A stretch of 64,000 nucleotides of DNA from Gammaproteobacteria bacterium. Its GTDB lineage: Bacteria > Pseudomonadota > Gammaproteobacteria > JAKDMP01. A program made the translations under genes and the position numbers. The notes under the pieces were generated by a model. The model did not search any database. It saw only the letters and a list, made by a program, of their open reading frames with translations, and had not been told where the DNA came from. This document shows positions 18,121-26,661 of the stretch, one piece after another; positions within the stretch are counted from its first letter, which is position 1; each line of letters begins with the position of its first letter. The DNA lies in contig JALUYA010000009.1 of NCBI GenBank assembly GCA_027018875.1, positions 34,019-98,018 of the forward strand, written 5' to 3'.

Positions 18121-18556
18121 CGCGGCGATTGGGATATTATCCCGAGTACCACACCGCCGGCTACGAAAAGCACGAAGATTAGGATAGCCAGCAACACCAA
18201 TTGTCCCTGGAGTTTCCAAAATCGCCGGGCATTGAAGGCACGAACGAGACCGGTGTTTACACCGTCGCTGAGGACGAAGCCAAGCCCCGGGCAAAGCGCA
18301 GGGCGAAAAACGAGCATGGCAGCAATCGGCAAGGTAAATGCTTGAATGCCCGGAATCATGACTCGTAGCAACTTCGCTGTAGCCCCACGCGCGTAAAGGG
18401 AAATACCATCAGTGAGAAATACACCAGCCAGACCGCATTGCCTATGGCGTTGCGGAGGAGAATACTGATGCCCCAGGCCCAGCCCCGAGTAGTTCACAGC
18501 GCCTCAAGCGCGGGTCCGAAAATAGTGTATATTTCGGTTTCCTCGAAAGCGGCCAT
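18117..18556 (-). pseudogene. Decayed membrane-protein gene, tandem relative of the one downstream
   Basis: A good start (GGGAGGAT then ATG at 18556) opens MAAFEETEIYTIFGPALEAL, then an in-frame TGA, and the same frame continues TTRGWAWGISILL and a hydrophobic stretch WLVYFSLMVFPF until another stop. A different frame then carries LVRAFNARRFWKLQGQLVLLAILIFVLFVAGGVVLGI, which looks like the C-terminal end of the same kind of protein. The span of 440 nt is not a multiple of three. An internal stop plus a frame change marks it as a pseudogene. The ORF-track entry 18117..18497 is only its second half. Confidence 0.5.
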
Positions 18557-18924
18557 GCAGATCCTCCCGATTTTTGGGGATTCTACGGCGCACCGAACTG
18601 GGATGAAAGGGTCGGTTTCCCCCGATGATACAAATCCGGGAAACAGGGCCTAGCATGGAATTCTCTCCTTGTGCCCGGCGTTGTGGATTCACAAATTTCT
18701 GGGCCGATTCACGACGCAAAGCTTTGCGTAGCCCTCCCAACGCGGAGCGGTGTCATCAGAGGTCGAAGGAGGTTCGGGGTTGGTTATAAACTCGTGCTAT
18801 CGCTTCAAAGTGGCGGTGTATCGGCGGATGATGCCTTTGCCGCTTTGCGAAGGTTTAAACCAACCCCCTACCCATTGGCATATTTCGCCGTATACTGAAT
18901 ATACACACTTCATTTTCCTAGGTC
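18557..18924. other. Intergenic stretch with repeat copy 2
   Basis: No gene is supported. The ORFs at 18671..18898 and 18750..19010 plus show no domain. TATACT and TATACA hexamers at 18890-18905 may belong to a promoter for the CBS gene, with TTGGCA upstream at non-ideal spacing. Confidence 0.4.
18707..18728. repeat. Near-palindromic repeat, copy 2
   Basis: ATTCACGACGCAAAGCTTTGCG; its core ACGCAAAGCTTTGCGT is a perfect 16-bp palindrome. It is in the same orientation as copy 1, so the two form direct repeats bracketing the decayed 1.2-kb stretch. Confidence 0.5.
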
Positions 18925-19509
18925 ATGGAACGCCTTCAGATACGGCCACTCCCCCCGCAAACGAGAATTACCCACCCGGCCGCGCACTACCCTCGCATCG
19001 GCCTGGATGATCCCGCCACTACTGTAATGACCGACTTGCACCACGAACGCCCCGTCATCATTCGCCCGCAGGAAACCCTGGCTACGGCGGAAAAGCTCAT
19101 GGTGAATGCCGGTGTTCGCCTGTTGTTGGTCGCAAGAGACGGTGGCGAACTTGCCGGCTTGATCACCTACCGGGATATTATCGGAGAAAAAGCCATGACC
19201 ATCGCGACGGCCACGCGTACCCCACATGATGAACTCGGCGTAGGGGAAGTCATGACGCCGGCGAACGAGATCGAGGCACTGGACCGTTGTGCCGTTGAAC
19301 GCGCCCGCGTGCGCGAATTGATCACCCTCATGCGTGAACGCGGGCGCCAGCACGCATTGGTGATCGAAACCGTCGCCGCTGACGGCTCAGCGCAGGTATG
19401 CGGTACCTTCTCCATAACCCGAATCGGGGCTCAACTGGGGCTCAAGATAGACGCCAGCGGGTCCATACAAAGTTTCGCCGAGATAGAACGGCTAATCGCC
19501 CACAATTAG
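18925..19509 (+). CDS. CBS-domain protein
   Basis: A 194-residue soluble protein with a CBS pair. The first domain is TTVMTDLHHERPVIIRPQETLATAEKLMVNAGVRLLLVARDGGELAGLITYRDIIGEKAM, and the second begins at VGEVMTPANEIEAL and ends with QVCGTFSITRIGAQLG. CBS pairs bind adenosyl nucleotides and usually act as energy or nucleotide sensors. With no fused effector domain, the partner is unknown. Its TAG overlaps the TAA of the convergent esterase gene. Nothing in its surroundings fixes a role. Confidence 0.85.
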   Translation: MERLQIRPLPPQTRITHPAAHYPRIGLDDPATTVMTDLHHERPVIIRPQETLATAEKLMVNAGVRLLLVARDGGELAGLITYRDIIGEKAMTIATATRTPHDELGVGEVMTPANEIEALDRCAVERARVRELITLMRERGRQHALVIETVAADGSAQVCGTFSITRIGAQLGLKIDASGSIQSFAEIERLIAHN

Positions 19510-20207
19510 GCGCTCGCCCCGATGTTGCGGTCGCCGAAACACCGGGCCATCCATCGCCCCAGCGCCTGCATTTCTTCACCGATCACCTGATGCGCCATCG
19601 GATAAGAGTGCCACTCTATGCGATAACCCGCTGCCACGAAGGCGTCCCGCGTCCGTTTACCCAGCGCATAGGGCACCACCGGGTCACTCAGACCGTGGGC
19701 ACCAAACACCGGCGGCGCCCCTTCTGGAGCGGTATCCAGCCCCGCCACGGCGGCGGGATGAAATGTCGAAAGGGCCACGATACCCGCCAACCCAGCACCA
19801 TGGCGGCGAAGATACTCCAGCGCCAGCGCGCCACCCTGGGAAAACCCCACCACCATCAAACTGGAGCGGGGAATCCCGCGTTCCTGCTCGCGCTGCACCA
19901 ATCCTTCCAGTCGCCGCATAGACTCCTCGACCCCCCGCTCGTCCCAGCCGGTCTCGAAATCGAGATGGGTCAGGTCGAACCAGGCGCGCATCCGCATGCC
20001 TGCGTTAATGCTTACGGGGCGAATGGGGGCATGGGGAAACAGAAACCGCACCTGCAATTCCCGGGGCAATTTAAGCTCGGGAATAATCGGGACAAAATCG
20101 TGCCCATCGGCACCCAGTCCGTGCAGCCAGATGACGGATGCGGCGACCGCCCCCCCGGGAGTCGATTCGAGCACTCCCGGGTCAAGTTCCCGCTCAGGTT
20201 GATCCAT
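19506..20207 (-). CDS. Carboxylesterase / phospholipase family alpha-beta hydrolase
   Basis: I take the ATG at 20207 (MDQPERELDPG), giving 233 residues, because the ORF-track extension MSRWAPDRYNVG is unlike the family. Signatures of the Abhydrolase_2 group are present: VIWLHGLGADGHDF, FLFPHAPIRPVSIN, the nucleophile GFSQGGALAL, aspartate in HGLSDPVVP and histidine in SYPMAHQV. Members hydrolyse short-chain esters or lysophospholipids; substrate specificity is not readable. It is divergent from dedA and convergent, with overlapping stop codons, with the CBS gene. Confidence 0.92.
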   Translation of the reverse strand: MDQPERELDPGVLESTPGGAVAASVIWLHGLGADGHDFVPIIPELKLPRELQVRFLFPHAPIRPVSINAGMRMRAWFDLTHLDFETGWDERGVEESMRRLEGLVQREQERGIPRSSLMVVGFSQGGALALEYLRRHGAGLAGIVALSTFHPAAVAGLDTAPEGAPPVFGAHGLSDPVVPYALGKRTRDAFVAAGYRIEWHSYPMAHQVIGEEMQALGRWMARCFGDRNIGASA

Positions 20208-20288
20208 GCCTACATTGTAACGGTCCGGAGCCCAGCGCGACATTCCACCATTCTGCTGCTACACTGATTCCTCCTTTGGAGGCCTGCC

Positions 20289-20921
20289 GTGAGTACGATC
20301 CTGGATTTTTTACTCCATCTCGATACCCATTTGGCAAGTTTTACCGCGGCTCATGGCCCCTGGGTATATGCCCTCCTATTCATAGTGATATTTGCTGAAA
20401 CCGGGCTGGTGGTAACCCCGTTTCTTCCGGGGGATACCCTGCTCTTTCTCGCCGGCGCACTCACCGGCTCCGGCCTGCTTTCCGGCCCGTGGACAGCCAC
20501 GGTACTGGCCGTGGCCGCGGTACTGGGAAATCTTTCGAACTATGCAATCGGGCGCGCCATCGGCCCGAGAGTATTTTCCCTGGATAACCGCTGGCTTAAC
20601 CGCCGACACCTGCAGCAGACCCATGCGTTCTTTGAACGCCATGGGGGGAAAACCATCATTCTCGCTCGTTTTCTACCGATCATCCGTACCTTTGCTCCCT
20701 TCGTGGCCGGGGTCGCAGCCATGCCCACCGCCTCATTCACGATCTACACCGTGGTCGGTGCCACGGCCTGGGTCGGGTTGGTTTTTACCGGTGGCATTTT
20801 CTTCGGCAACCTGGCCTTCGTGCGCGATCACCTCACCGAGGTGATCCTCGGCATCGTGATCCTCTCGCTGATACCGGCCGGCATAGCCGGATTTATTCAT
20901 CGCCGCGGCGCACGCGCATGA
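20289..20921 (+). CDS. DedA-family membrane protein
   Basis: A 210-residue protein of the SNARE-associated/VTT group, whose members are linked to lipid flipping, in particular recycling of undecaprenyl phosphate and phosphatidylethanolamine. Signatures: FAETGLVVTPFLPGDTLLFLAGAL, LGNLSNYAIGRAIG, FFERHGGKTIILARFLPIIRTFAPFVAG with the conserved arginine, and two C-terminal hydrophobic helices. The start is GTG with TGGAGG seven bases before. It is the first gene of a run of six on the plus strand, and its TGA overlaps the next ATG. Confidence 0.93.
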   Translation: MSTILDFLLHLDTHLASFTAAHGPWVYALLFIVIFAETGLVVTPFLPGDTLLFLAGALTGSGLLSGPWTATVLAVAAVLGNLSNYAIGRAIGPRVFSLDNRWLNRRHLQQTHAFFERHGGKTIILARFLPIIRTFAPFVAGVAAMPTASFTIYTVVGATAWVGLVFTGGIFFGNLAFVRDHLTEVILGIVILSLIPAGIAGFIHRRGARA

Positions 20922-21688
20922 GTCGCCCGAGATTCCCGGGCCAAGCGGTCCTGGTAACCGGTGCCTCGCGCGGCATCGGCGCCGCCGTCGCCCTAGCCTT
21001 CGCCCGAGAGGGTGCCCGGGTGGCCCTGCAGTATGCACACGATGGCGCAGCCGCACGGCAAGTCCACGGTGCCCTTCCCGGGGGAGGGCACCTCACGATA
21101 CGAGCCGATCTTGGGCGCCGCGAGGAGGCAACCGGCTTGGTCGAGAAGGCCCGCCTCGCCCTCGGCGGGCTGAACATCCTCATCAACAATGCGGGAATTT
21201 ATCGCACTCGCCGCTTCGAGGCATACGATCCGCTCAGTTGGCGCCAAGATTGGGACGATCTACTGATGGTCAATCTGACCGCGCCTGCGGAACTCGCCTT
21301 TCATGCCGCAAGCGCGATGATCCGGGCGGGCCACGGCGGCAAGATCATCAATATCTCTTCGCGGGGTGCCTTTCGGGGAGAACCCGAATCCCCCGCCTAC
21401 GGTGCCGCCAAGGCCGGCCTAAACTCCCTGACCGGGTCCCTCGCGGTCGCCTTGGCGCCGTACCGAATCAGCGTCTGCGCCCTGGCTCCAGGATGGGTCG
21501 AAACCGATATGGCCCAACCCTATCTCAGCGGCAAACCAGGTCGCCAACGCCTCGCCGACGTTCCACTCGGCAGGGCGGCACGAACAGAGGAGATCGCCGC
21601 GGCAGTCCTGTTTCTCGCTAGCGAAGAGGCAGCCTATGCCAGCGGGACGATCCTCGACATGAACGGCGCTTCCTACCTGCGCACATGA
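20918..21688 (+). CDS. Short-chain dehydrogenase/reductase
   Basis: A 256-residue NAD(P)-dependent oxidoreductase. TGASRGIGAAVALAFA is the nucleotide loop, NNAGIY the central motif, and the catalytic set is N (MVNLTAPAE), S (IINISSRGA), Y and K (YGAAKAGLNS). ALAPGWVETDMA and the FLASEEAAYASGTILDMNGA end are FabG-like. The substrate is unknown; FabG-like proteins are used in many pathways. It overlaps dedA and the next gene by four bases each, so it is cotranscribed. Confidence 0.93.
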   Translation: MSRPRFPGQAVLVTGASRGIGAAVALAFAREGARVALQYAHDGAAARQVHGALPGGGHLTIRADLGRREEATGLVEKARLALGGLNILINNAGIYRTRRFEAYDPLSWRQDWDDLLMVNLTAPAELAFHAASAMIRAGHGGKIINISSRGAFRGEPESPAYGAAKAGLNSLTGSLAVALAPYRISVCALAPGWVETDMAQPYLSGKPGRQRLADVPLGRAARTEEIAAAVLFLASEEAAYASGTILDMNGASYLRT

Positions 21689-22374
21689 GCATTCGCGCCA
21701 TGCTGTCATGGAGCGGCGGCAAAGATAGTTTCGCCGCATTGCTGCGTCTTGAAGCCAATCCGAACATCCGGGTTGCCGCCCTGGTGACTACCCTTGCCGA
21801 ATCCTATTGCCGTATCAGCATGCACGGCGTTCCCGAATCGCTGCTGGATGCACAGGCCCAAGCACTCGGACTGCCCCTGGCAAAATGCCTCTTACCCGAC
21901 CCCTGTGACAATGATACCTATTGCTCGCGATTTTCCGCGACGCTCGCGCCCTGGCATGCAGCCGGTATTCACGGCATCGCTTTCGGCGACCTGTTTCTTG
22001 TCGCTATCCGTGCCTTTCGGGAAGAACAGATGCGGGAGCTTGGTCTCGAACCCATCTTTCCCCTCTGGGGAGAGCCGACGGAGCGCCTGGCCCGCGAATT
22101 CATCACCACCGGGCACCGTGCCATACTTACCATGATCGATGCCGAACAACTGGACCCCGCCTTTCTCGGCAGATCCTATGACGACGCCCTGCTGCATGAG
22201 TTGCCGCCGACGGTGGATCCTTGCGGTGAAAATGGGGAGTTCCATAGCTTTGTCTGGGGCGGACCGCGGTTTCCCCAACCCTTGAACTTTCATCCGGGGC
22301 GCAGGGAAATTCGGGCGGGCCGCTTCCATTTTCTCGACCTGATCCCCGGTGTTGGCATATCCCAAGTCGTATAA
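21685..22374 (+). CDS. ATP-pyrophosphatase of the Dph6/DUF71 (MJ0570) family
   Basis: A 229-residue N-type ATP pyrophosphatase. The PP-loop MLSWSGGKDSFAALL opens the protein, GIAFGDLFL and WGEPTERLAREFITTGHRAIL follow, and DPCGENGEFHSFVWGGPRF is the family's conserved second block. In eukaryotes and archaea the relative Dph6 amidates diphthine on elongation factor 2, which bacteria lack. Bacterial members therefore have another, uncertain amide-forming role. It overlaps the SDR gene by four bases. Confidence 0.88.
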   Translation: MSIRAMLSWSGGKDSFAALLRLEANPNIRVAALVTTLAESYCRISMHGVPESLLDAQAQALGLPLAKCLLPDPCDNDTYCSRFSATLAPWHAAGIHGIAFGDLFLVAIRAFREEQMRELGLEPIFPLWGEPTERLAREFITTGHRAILTMIDAEQLDPAFLGRSYDDALLHELPPTVDPCGENGEFHSFVWGGPRFPQPLNFHPGRREIRAGRFHFLDLIPGVGISQVV

Positions 22375-22426
22375 TCCCGCCCAGCATGAGTCAGACTGCT
22401 TCCGGCACGAATCCGAGGAAAAACAA

Positions 22427-23176
22427 ATGCGCAACTGCCTGATTCTCGGCTGCGGGCGCAGCGGCACCAGCATGCTTGCCGGCACCCTGCACCATACCGG
22501 TTATTACATGGGCGGCAAGCTGTATGGGCCGCGCAAGGCCAATCCCAGGGGGTTTTTCGAGGCACTGCCCATCAATGCCATCAACGAACGATTGTTGGCC
22601 CCCCATGCCCCATCACGCAGCCGCTACCTGTTTCTGCGCATTTGGCGCGCCAATTTCCCCTCCGAACGCTGGCTTGCGCGGCTGCCCGTGGGGACGCCCA
22701 TCAGCGTACCCGGTCGAATTGCGCGACGCATCCAGAACCAGGTATCCCATCGCCCGTTTGCTTTTAAGGATCCCAGGTTTTGCTATACCCTCCCCGCCTG
22801 GCGCAAGTTTCTCCCGCCGGGCACGGTCTATCTGTGTATTTTTCGCGAGCCGGGGCGCACGGCAAGCAGTATCCTGAAAGAAGGCCGCCGACAGTATCCG
22901 GATATCCCCCTGACCGAGGCGGATGTCTTCGGTATCTGGAACGATATGTATCGTCACATACTCGATACTCACCGGCACCGGGGCAAGTGGCTTTTTGTTC
23001 ATTATGACCAAGTGCTCGACGGCTCCGCGGTGGCCCCCGTCGAGGCCCTTCTAGATGCCCAAATCGATCGCGATTTTCCCGATGCGAGCCTCAAGCGCGC
23101 CGCCTTGATTCCGGCCCCTCCTTATACCGTGGCCACCTACAGCGAACTATGCCGTCTCGCCGGGTATCGCAACTGA
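22427..23176 (+). CDS. Sulfotransferase-family protein
   Basis: I choose the ATG at 22427, with GAGGAAAAACAA before it, giving 249 residues; the longer ORF-track version extends into the previous gene. LILGCGRSGTSMLAGTLHHTG is the 5'-phosphosulfate loop that binds PAPS. FKDPRFCYTLPAWRKFLP and YLCIFREPGRTASSIL match the second nucleotide segment (the R..S pair). The acceptor cannot be read. The next gene, a flippase-like membrane protein, overlaps its end by 28 bp, so a role in modifying a lipid or surface glycan is plausible. Confidence 0.82.
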   Translation: MRNCLILGCGRSGTSMLAGTLHHTGYYMGGKLYGPRKANPRGFFEALPINAINERLLAPHAPSRSRYLFLRIWRANFPSERWLARLPVGTPISVPGRIARRIQNQVSHRPFAFKDPRFCYTLPAWRKFLPPGTVYLCIFREPGRTASSILKEGRRQYPDIPLTEADVFGIWNDMYRHILDTHRHRGKWLFVHYDQVLDGSAVAPVEALLDAQIDRDFPDASLKRAALIPAPPYTVATYSELCRLAGYRN

Positions 23177-24183
23177 ACCGCCGGCACTCCTCGCGCCGTT
23201 GGCGTGGGACCATCCTGGTACTACTGGCAATTGCCACCAGCATGGCGGTGCCCGTTCTGCTCGGTGGCGCCACCGTGTTCCGACGTCTCGGCAGCGTGCC
23301 GCCCTGGGTACTCGGGGGGGCGCCGGCACTTATGCTTCTGGCCTGGCTTCTTAACGCCTTTCGCGTCAAACTGCTGGTAAGCGCCAATGGCTTCCATCTG
23401 TCACTGGGCCGCGCCTGGCTAATCTCGGCGGGAGGAGACTTCGGGGCTGCGCTCGGCCCCGGTATGGTCACCGGAATCGCCTCCTATGTTTTCCTGATCG
23501 TGCGCACGGGGATCGATTCGGCGATTGCCACCGCTCTTTTTACCCTGGAAAAACTTCTGGATCTACTGATTTTTTCCGCCACTCTGACAGCCAGTGCCAT
23601 CTTGATCGCCCTCACCGTGAGAGGAGAACATCCTTGGCGACTGGTCGCAATCGGCTTCGCCCTATGCGCCGTCTTTCTCGTGGGGATTGTGATCGGTCTG
23701 GTGTATTACCGGCGGTTGCTGCGGATCGCGGCCTGGGCCATGACCCGGATTCACATCGGCTTTCGGCGGCGGCGGCGCTTCCTGCGCTGGGGGTTCGACT
23801 TTCGCCGCGGCATGATACAGGTCTTGACCATGCCCAAACTGCGCCTTGCTCTGTTGCTGACACTGGCGGGAGGCTACTGGGCGGCACGCTTCACCATCCT
23901 GCCCCTAGTCGCGCTGGGCCTCAATGTTCCGGTTCCGTGGAGTTACCTGATCGCCGTACAGGTTCTAGCGCTTTTCGCGGGCCAGGTGTCCGTTCTTCCC
24001 GGCGGTACCCTGAGTGTTGAGGCGGTGTTTGCGCTGCTGCTACTGCCCTGGGTCGATCGCCATACCCTGGGACTCATGCTGCTGCTCTGGCGCGGAGGGG
24101 TGTTCTATTTCACGCTGACCGCCGGCGGACTGGCCTTTCTGGCCGCCACCAAACGGCAGACGCAACCCGGCCATTCGGAGTAG
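23149..24183 (+). CDS. Flippase-like integral membrane protein (lysylphosphatidylglycerol synthase TM/UPF0104 family)
   Basis: A 344-residue protein with about eight hydrophobic segments. The family signature is visible in LLAWLLNAFRVKLLVSANGF, GGDFGAALGPGM, FTLEKLLDLLIF and GQVSVLPGGTLSVEAVFALLLL (the PGGxGxxE-like motif, here PGGTLSVE). This family, related to the transmembrane part of MprF and to AglD, is thought to move lipids across the membrane. No catalytic synthase domain is attached. The start at 23149 lies within the sulfotransferase gene; no strong ribosome site is evident, which suits coupled translation. Confidence 0.85.
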   Translation: MPSRRVSQLNRRHSSRRWRGTILVLLAIATSMAVPVLLGGATVFRRLGSVPPWVLGGAPALMLLAWLLNAFRVKLLVSANGFHLSLGRAWLISAGGDFGAALGPGMVTGIASYVFLIVRTGIDSAIATALFTLEKLLDLLIFSATLTASAILIALTVRGEHPWRLVAIGFALCAVFLVGIVIGLVYYRRLLRIAAWAMTRIHIGFRRRRRFLRWGFDFRRGMIQVLTMPKLRLALLLTLAGGYWAARFTILPLVALGLNVPVPWSYLIAVQVLALFAGQVSVLPGGTLSVEAVFALLLLPWVDRHTLGLMLLLWRGGVFYFTLTAGGLAFLAATKRQTQPGHSE

Positions 24184-24191
24184 AAATCCTT

Positions 24192-24683
24192 ATGAGTATC
24201 TGGTTCCAACCCCCCGACCTCAAAACCCTGAACGAATGCGGTGGCGCCACCTTGGCGCGGCATCTGGGCATCCATTACACCGCGGTCGGGGCCGATTTCC
24301 TTGCCGCAACCATGCCGGTAAATGCCAAAACCCGCCAGCCCTTCGGCATTCTGCATGGCGGCGCATCGGTCGCCCTTGCGGAGACCACTGGGAGCATCGC
24401 CGGTAACCTGTGTGTGGATCCGGAGCGCTTCTATTGTGTAGGGCTGGAAATAAACGCCAACCATATCGGTTCCGTACGTGCCGGCCTCGTCACCGCCATC
24501 GCCCGAGCGCTGCACCTGGGCCGTAGCACCCAGGTCTGGGAGATCCGCATTCGCGACGAAACCGAACGCCTGGCCTGCGTATCGCGGCTGACCCTGGCCG
24601 TAATCGGGAAAAGTCCGGCTGAACGCAAGCGGACGGCCGGGGAGGGAGCATCGCAAGTCGCTAGGAGTTGCGGCCCGGAGTAG
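24192..24683 (+). CDS. Hotdog-fold acyl-CoA thioesterase (PaaI/YdiI-like)
   Basis: A 163-residue single-hotdog thioesterase. LHGGASVALAETTGSIAGNL is the active-site loop and helix, with the glutamate of the YdiI/YbdB type, and INANHIGSVRAGLVTAIARALHLGRSTQVWEIRI is the central strand region. YdiI acts on dihydroxynaphthoyl-CoA in menaquinone synthesis; no other men gene is here, so I do not assign that substrate. About 25 extra basic C-terminal residues exceed the fold. It starts eight bases after the flippase-like gene and closes the run. Confidence 0.9.
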   Translation: MSIWFQPPDLKTLNECGGATLARHLGIHYTAVGADFLAATMPVNAKTRQPFGILHGGASVALAETTGSIAGNLCVDPERFYCVGLEINANHIGSVRAGLVTAIARALHLGRSTQVWEIRIRDETERLACVSRLTLAVIGKSPAERKRTAGEGASQVARSCGPE

Positions 24684-24689
24684 GCCCAT

Positions 24690-24775
24690 AAAGTGTAAGC
24701 CGGATTTGCGCTTGCCGGTAGATCTAGGGACCTCTTTCAGCCCATGGCTTCGCTCCCCACGGGCTTTACCGTGGC
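24690..24775 (-). ncRNA. Possible remnant of the 3' end of RNase P RNA
   Basis: On the minus strand, three blocks resemble the 3' part of type A RNase P RNA in the right order: CACGGTAAA..CCC..GGGGAGCGAAGCCA (conserved region IV; E. coli has CACGGTAAACTCCACCCGGAGCAAGGCCA), then CCTAGAT, then AAATCCGGCTTA. The P15-P17 part between is missing, and the rest of the RNA would lie in nfo coding sequence, so a working RNA is unlikely. It overlaps the nfo stop and the tail of that protein. This is a by-eye match only. Confidence 0.3.
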
Positions 24776-25665
24776 ATCGGCTTGGCGGCTCCGGGCCTCG
24801 GCCCGCAATCTGAATCAGGCGGCAGGGGCTCGTAACGGTAGAGCCGCTCGATTTCCCCGGGCCAGCACTTGCGATCCGGCGTTTCGAGAATCAGGGGAAT
24901 GTCATCGAATCGCACATCCTGCATGATGTAGCGAAATACGGTCATGCCCAGTTTTCCCCGACCGAGGCTTTCGTGGCGGTCCACGCGGCTTCCCAAATCG
25001 GGCTTGGCGTCATTCAGATGCATCCCGCAAAGATAATTGAACCCGACGATGGCCGCGAATTCGGCGAAGGTGGCATCGCAGGCAGAGCGGGTGCGCAGGT
25101 CGTACCCGGCGGTGAAACTGTGGCAGGTATCGAGGCAAACACCGATCCGGGAGCGATTTTCCACCCTCTGAATAATATGGGCGAGATGCTCGAAGCGATA
25201 GCCGACATTGGCACCCTGTCCGGCGGTATTTTCGATCACGGCGGTCACGCCCGGAGCCCGATCCAAAACCCGGTTAATGGACTCGGCCACCCGATCCAGG
25301 CAAGCTTCCAGGCTGATTCCGCCGAGATGGGCGCCGGGATGAAAATTGAGCTTATCCAGTCCGAGCCGGGCGACCCGTTGCATCTCGTCGAGGAAGGCCG
25401 CCCGGGATTTTTCCAGGCCCTCCCGATCCGGATGACCGAGATTGATTAAATAGCTGTCGTGGGGCAGGACGTGGCGCGGATCAATATCGACCGCCGCTAA
25501 ATTGTTCCGAAAGGCCCGGATGCTTTCTTGTTCGAGCGGCTTGGCCTGCCACCGGCGCGGGCTCCTGGTGAACAGGGCGAAAGCCCGGGCGCCGATTGCC
25601 CGGGCGTTGAGCGGGGCATTTTCCACCCCGCCGGCGATACTGACATGGGCGCCGACATATTTCAT
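24766..25665 (-). CDS. nfo: Endonuclease IV (AP endonuclease)
   Basis: I use the ATG at 25665 ([13 protein letters not shown]), giving 299 residues; the 22 residues before it in the ORF track are not part of the family. It cuts DNA 5' to abasic sites with a three-zinc cluster. Ligand motifs seen: [64 protein letters not shown] and PLILETPD. The last 21 residues extend beyond E. coli Nfo and run into the RNase P-like segment. It sits downstream of ispA with 102 bp between. Confidence 0.95.
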   Translation of the reverse strand: MKYVGAHVSIAGGVENAPLNARAIGARAFALFTRSPRRWQAKPLEQESIRAFRNNLAAVDIDPRHVLPHDSYLINLGHPDREGLEKSRAAFLDEMQRVARLGLDKLNFHPGAHLGGISLEACLDRVAESINRVLDRAPGVTAVIENTAGQGANVGYRFEHLAHIIQRVENRSRIGVCLDTCHSFTAGYDLRTRSACDATFAEFAAIVGFNYLCGMHLNDAKPDLGSRVDRHESLGRGKLGMTVFRYIMQDVRFDDIPLILETPDRKCWPGEIERLYRYEPLPPDSDCGPRPGAAKPMPR

Positions 25666-25767
25666 GGGTTCAGGATCCGGCCAAGGGAGACGGGTTGATC
25701 GAAAATCTCGGTAGCGGGTTCCCCAAACCAAGGCGGAGGAACCCGTAAAAAACCATGAACTTCCGGC

Positions 25768-26658
25768 TCAGTGGTCACGCACGACGATCATTTCGGCCAG
25801 GCTGCGGAGCGGTTCGGAACGTTCTCCAAAAGGCTCCAGGGCTTCGAGCGCTTCCACGTAAACGGCGTTCAAGGCTTTACGTGCACCTTCTAGTCCCAGG
25901 ATGGCCGTATAGGTGGGTTTACCACGCGCCGCATCCGCGCCCGCAACCTTGCCCAGTTGTTCTGATTTTCCGGTGGCATCGAGAATATCGTCTTGAATTT
26001 GAAAGGCGAGGCCTATGTGGTGGGCATATCGGTCCAGGGCGGCTAGAGCCGTTTCGTCTGGATCATTGGCGCTATTAGCCCCCATCAGTACACTGGCCCG
26101 GATCAGGGCGCCGGTCTTCATCATATGCATCCGCTCAAGAGCTTCGCGCCCAAGCACCTGGCCCTCGGCTTCAATGTCGACCACTTGCCCCCCGACCATG
26201 CCGCGGGAACCGGAGGCCTGAGCCAGCAGCCATATGAGCCAAAGGCGTTTCTCGGGCGATGGGTTGGTGGAGCGGTCACTGGTCAACACCTCGAAGGCGA
26301 GTGTTTGCAGGGCATCGCCGGCGAGAATGGCGGTTGCCTCATCGAAAGCACGATGACATGTCGGTCGCCCCCGGCGCAGGGCATCGTCGTCCATGGGCGG
26401 CAGATCGTCATGCACCAGGGAATAGGCATGAATCAACTCAACCGCCGCGGCTGACCCGTCGAGACGGTCGGGCGGGACATTCATGGTCTCGCCGGTGGCA
26501 TAGACCAGAAGCGGCCGAATCCGCTTGCCGGGGGCCAAAGCAGCGTAGCGCATGGCCGAATGCAGGCGTTGGGGGAACTCGGTTGCAGGTGCCAGTCGGC
26601 GATCCAGGGTAGCCTCGACCCGCCGGCGATAATCCGGTATGCGTGTGATAAAGCTCAA
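25768..26658 (-). CDS. ispA: Short-chain polyprenyl (farnesyl) diphosphate synthase
   Basis: A 296-residue trans-prenyltransferase that builds farnesyl diphosphate for quinones and undecaprenyl carriers. First aspartate-rich motif HDDLPPMDDDALRRG, with two residues between the aspartate pairs as in bacterial FPP synthases, and second motif FQIQDDILD. GKRIRPLLVYAT near the N-terminus is the isopentenyl diphosphate site. The start is TTG at 26658, preceded by GAGG eight bases before, four bases after the xseB stop. The xseB-ispA pair usually continues with dxs, but here nfo follows. Confidence 0.94.
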   Translation of the reverse strand: MSFITRIPDYRRRVEATLDRRLAPATEFPQRLHSAMRYAALAPGKRIRPLLVYATGETMNVPPDRLDGSAAAVELIHAYSLVHDDLPPMDDDALRRGRPTCHRAFDEATAILAGDALQTLAFEVLTSDRSTNPSPEKRLWLIWLLAQASGSRGMVGGQVVDIEAEGQVLGREALERMHMMKTGALIRASVLMGANSANDPDETALAALDRYAHHIGLAFQIQDDILDATGKSEQLGKVAGADAARGKPTYTAILGLEGARKALNAVYVEALEALEPFGERSEPLRSLAEMIVVRDH

Positions 26659-26661
26659 GCT

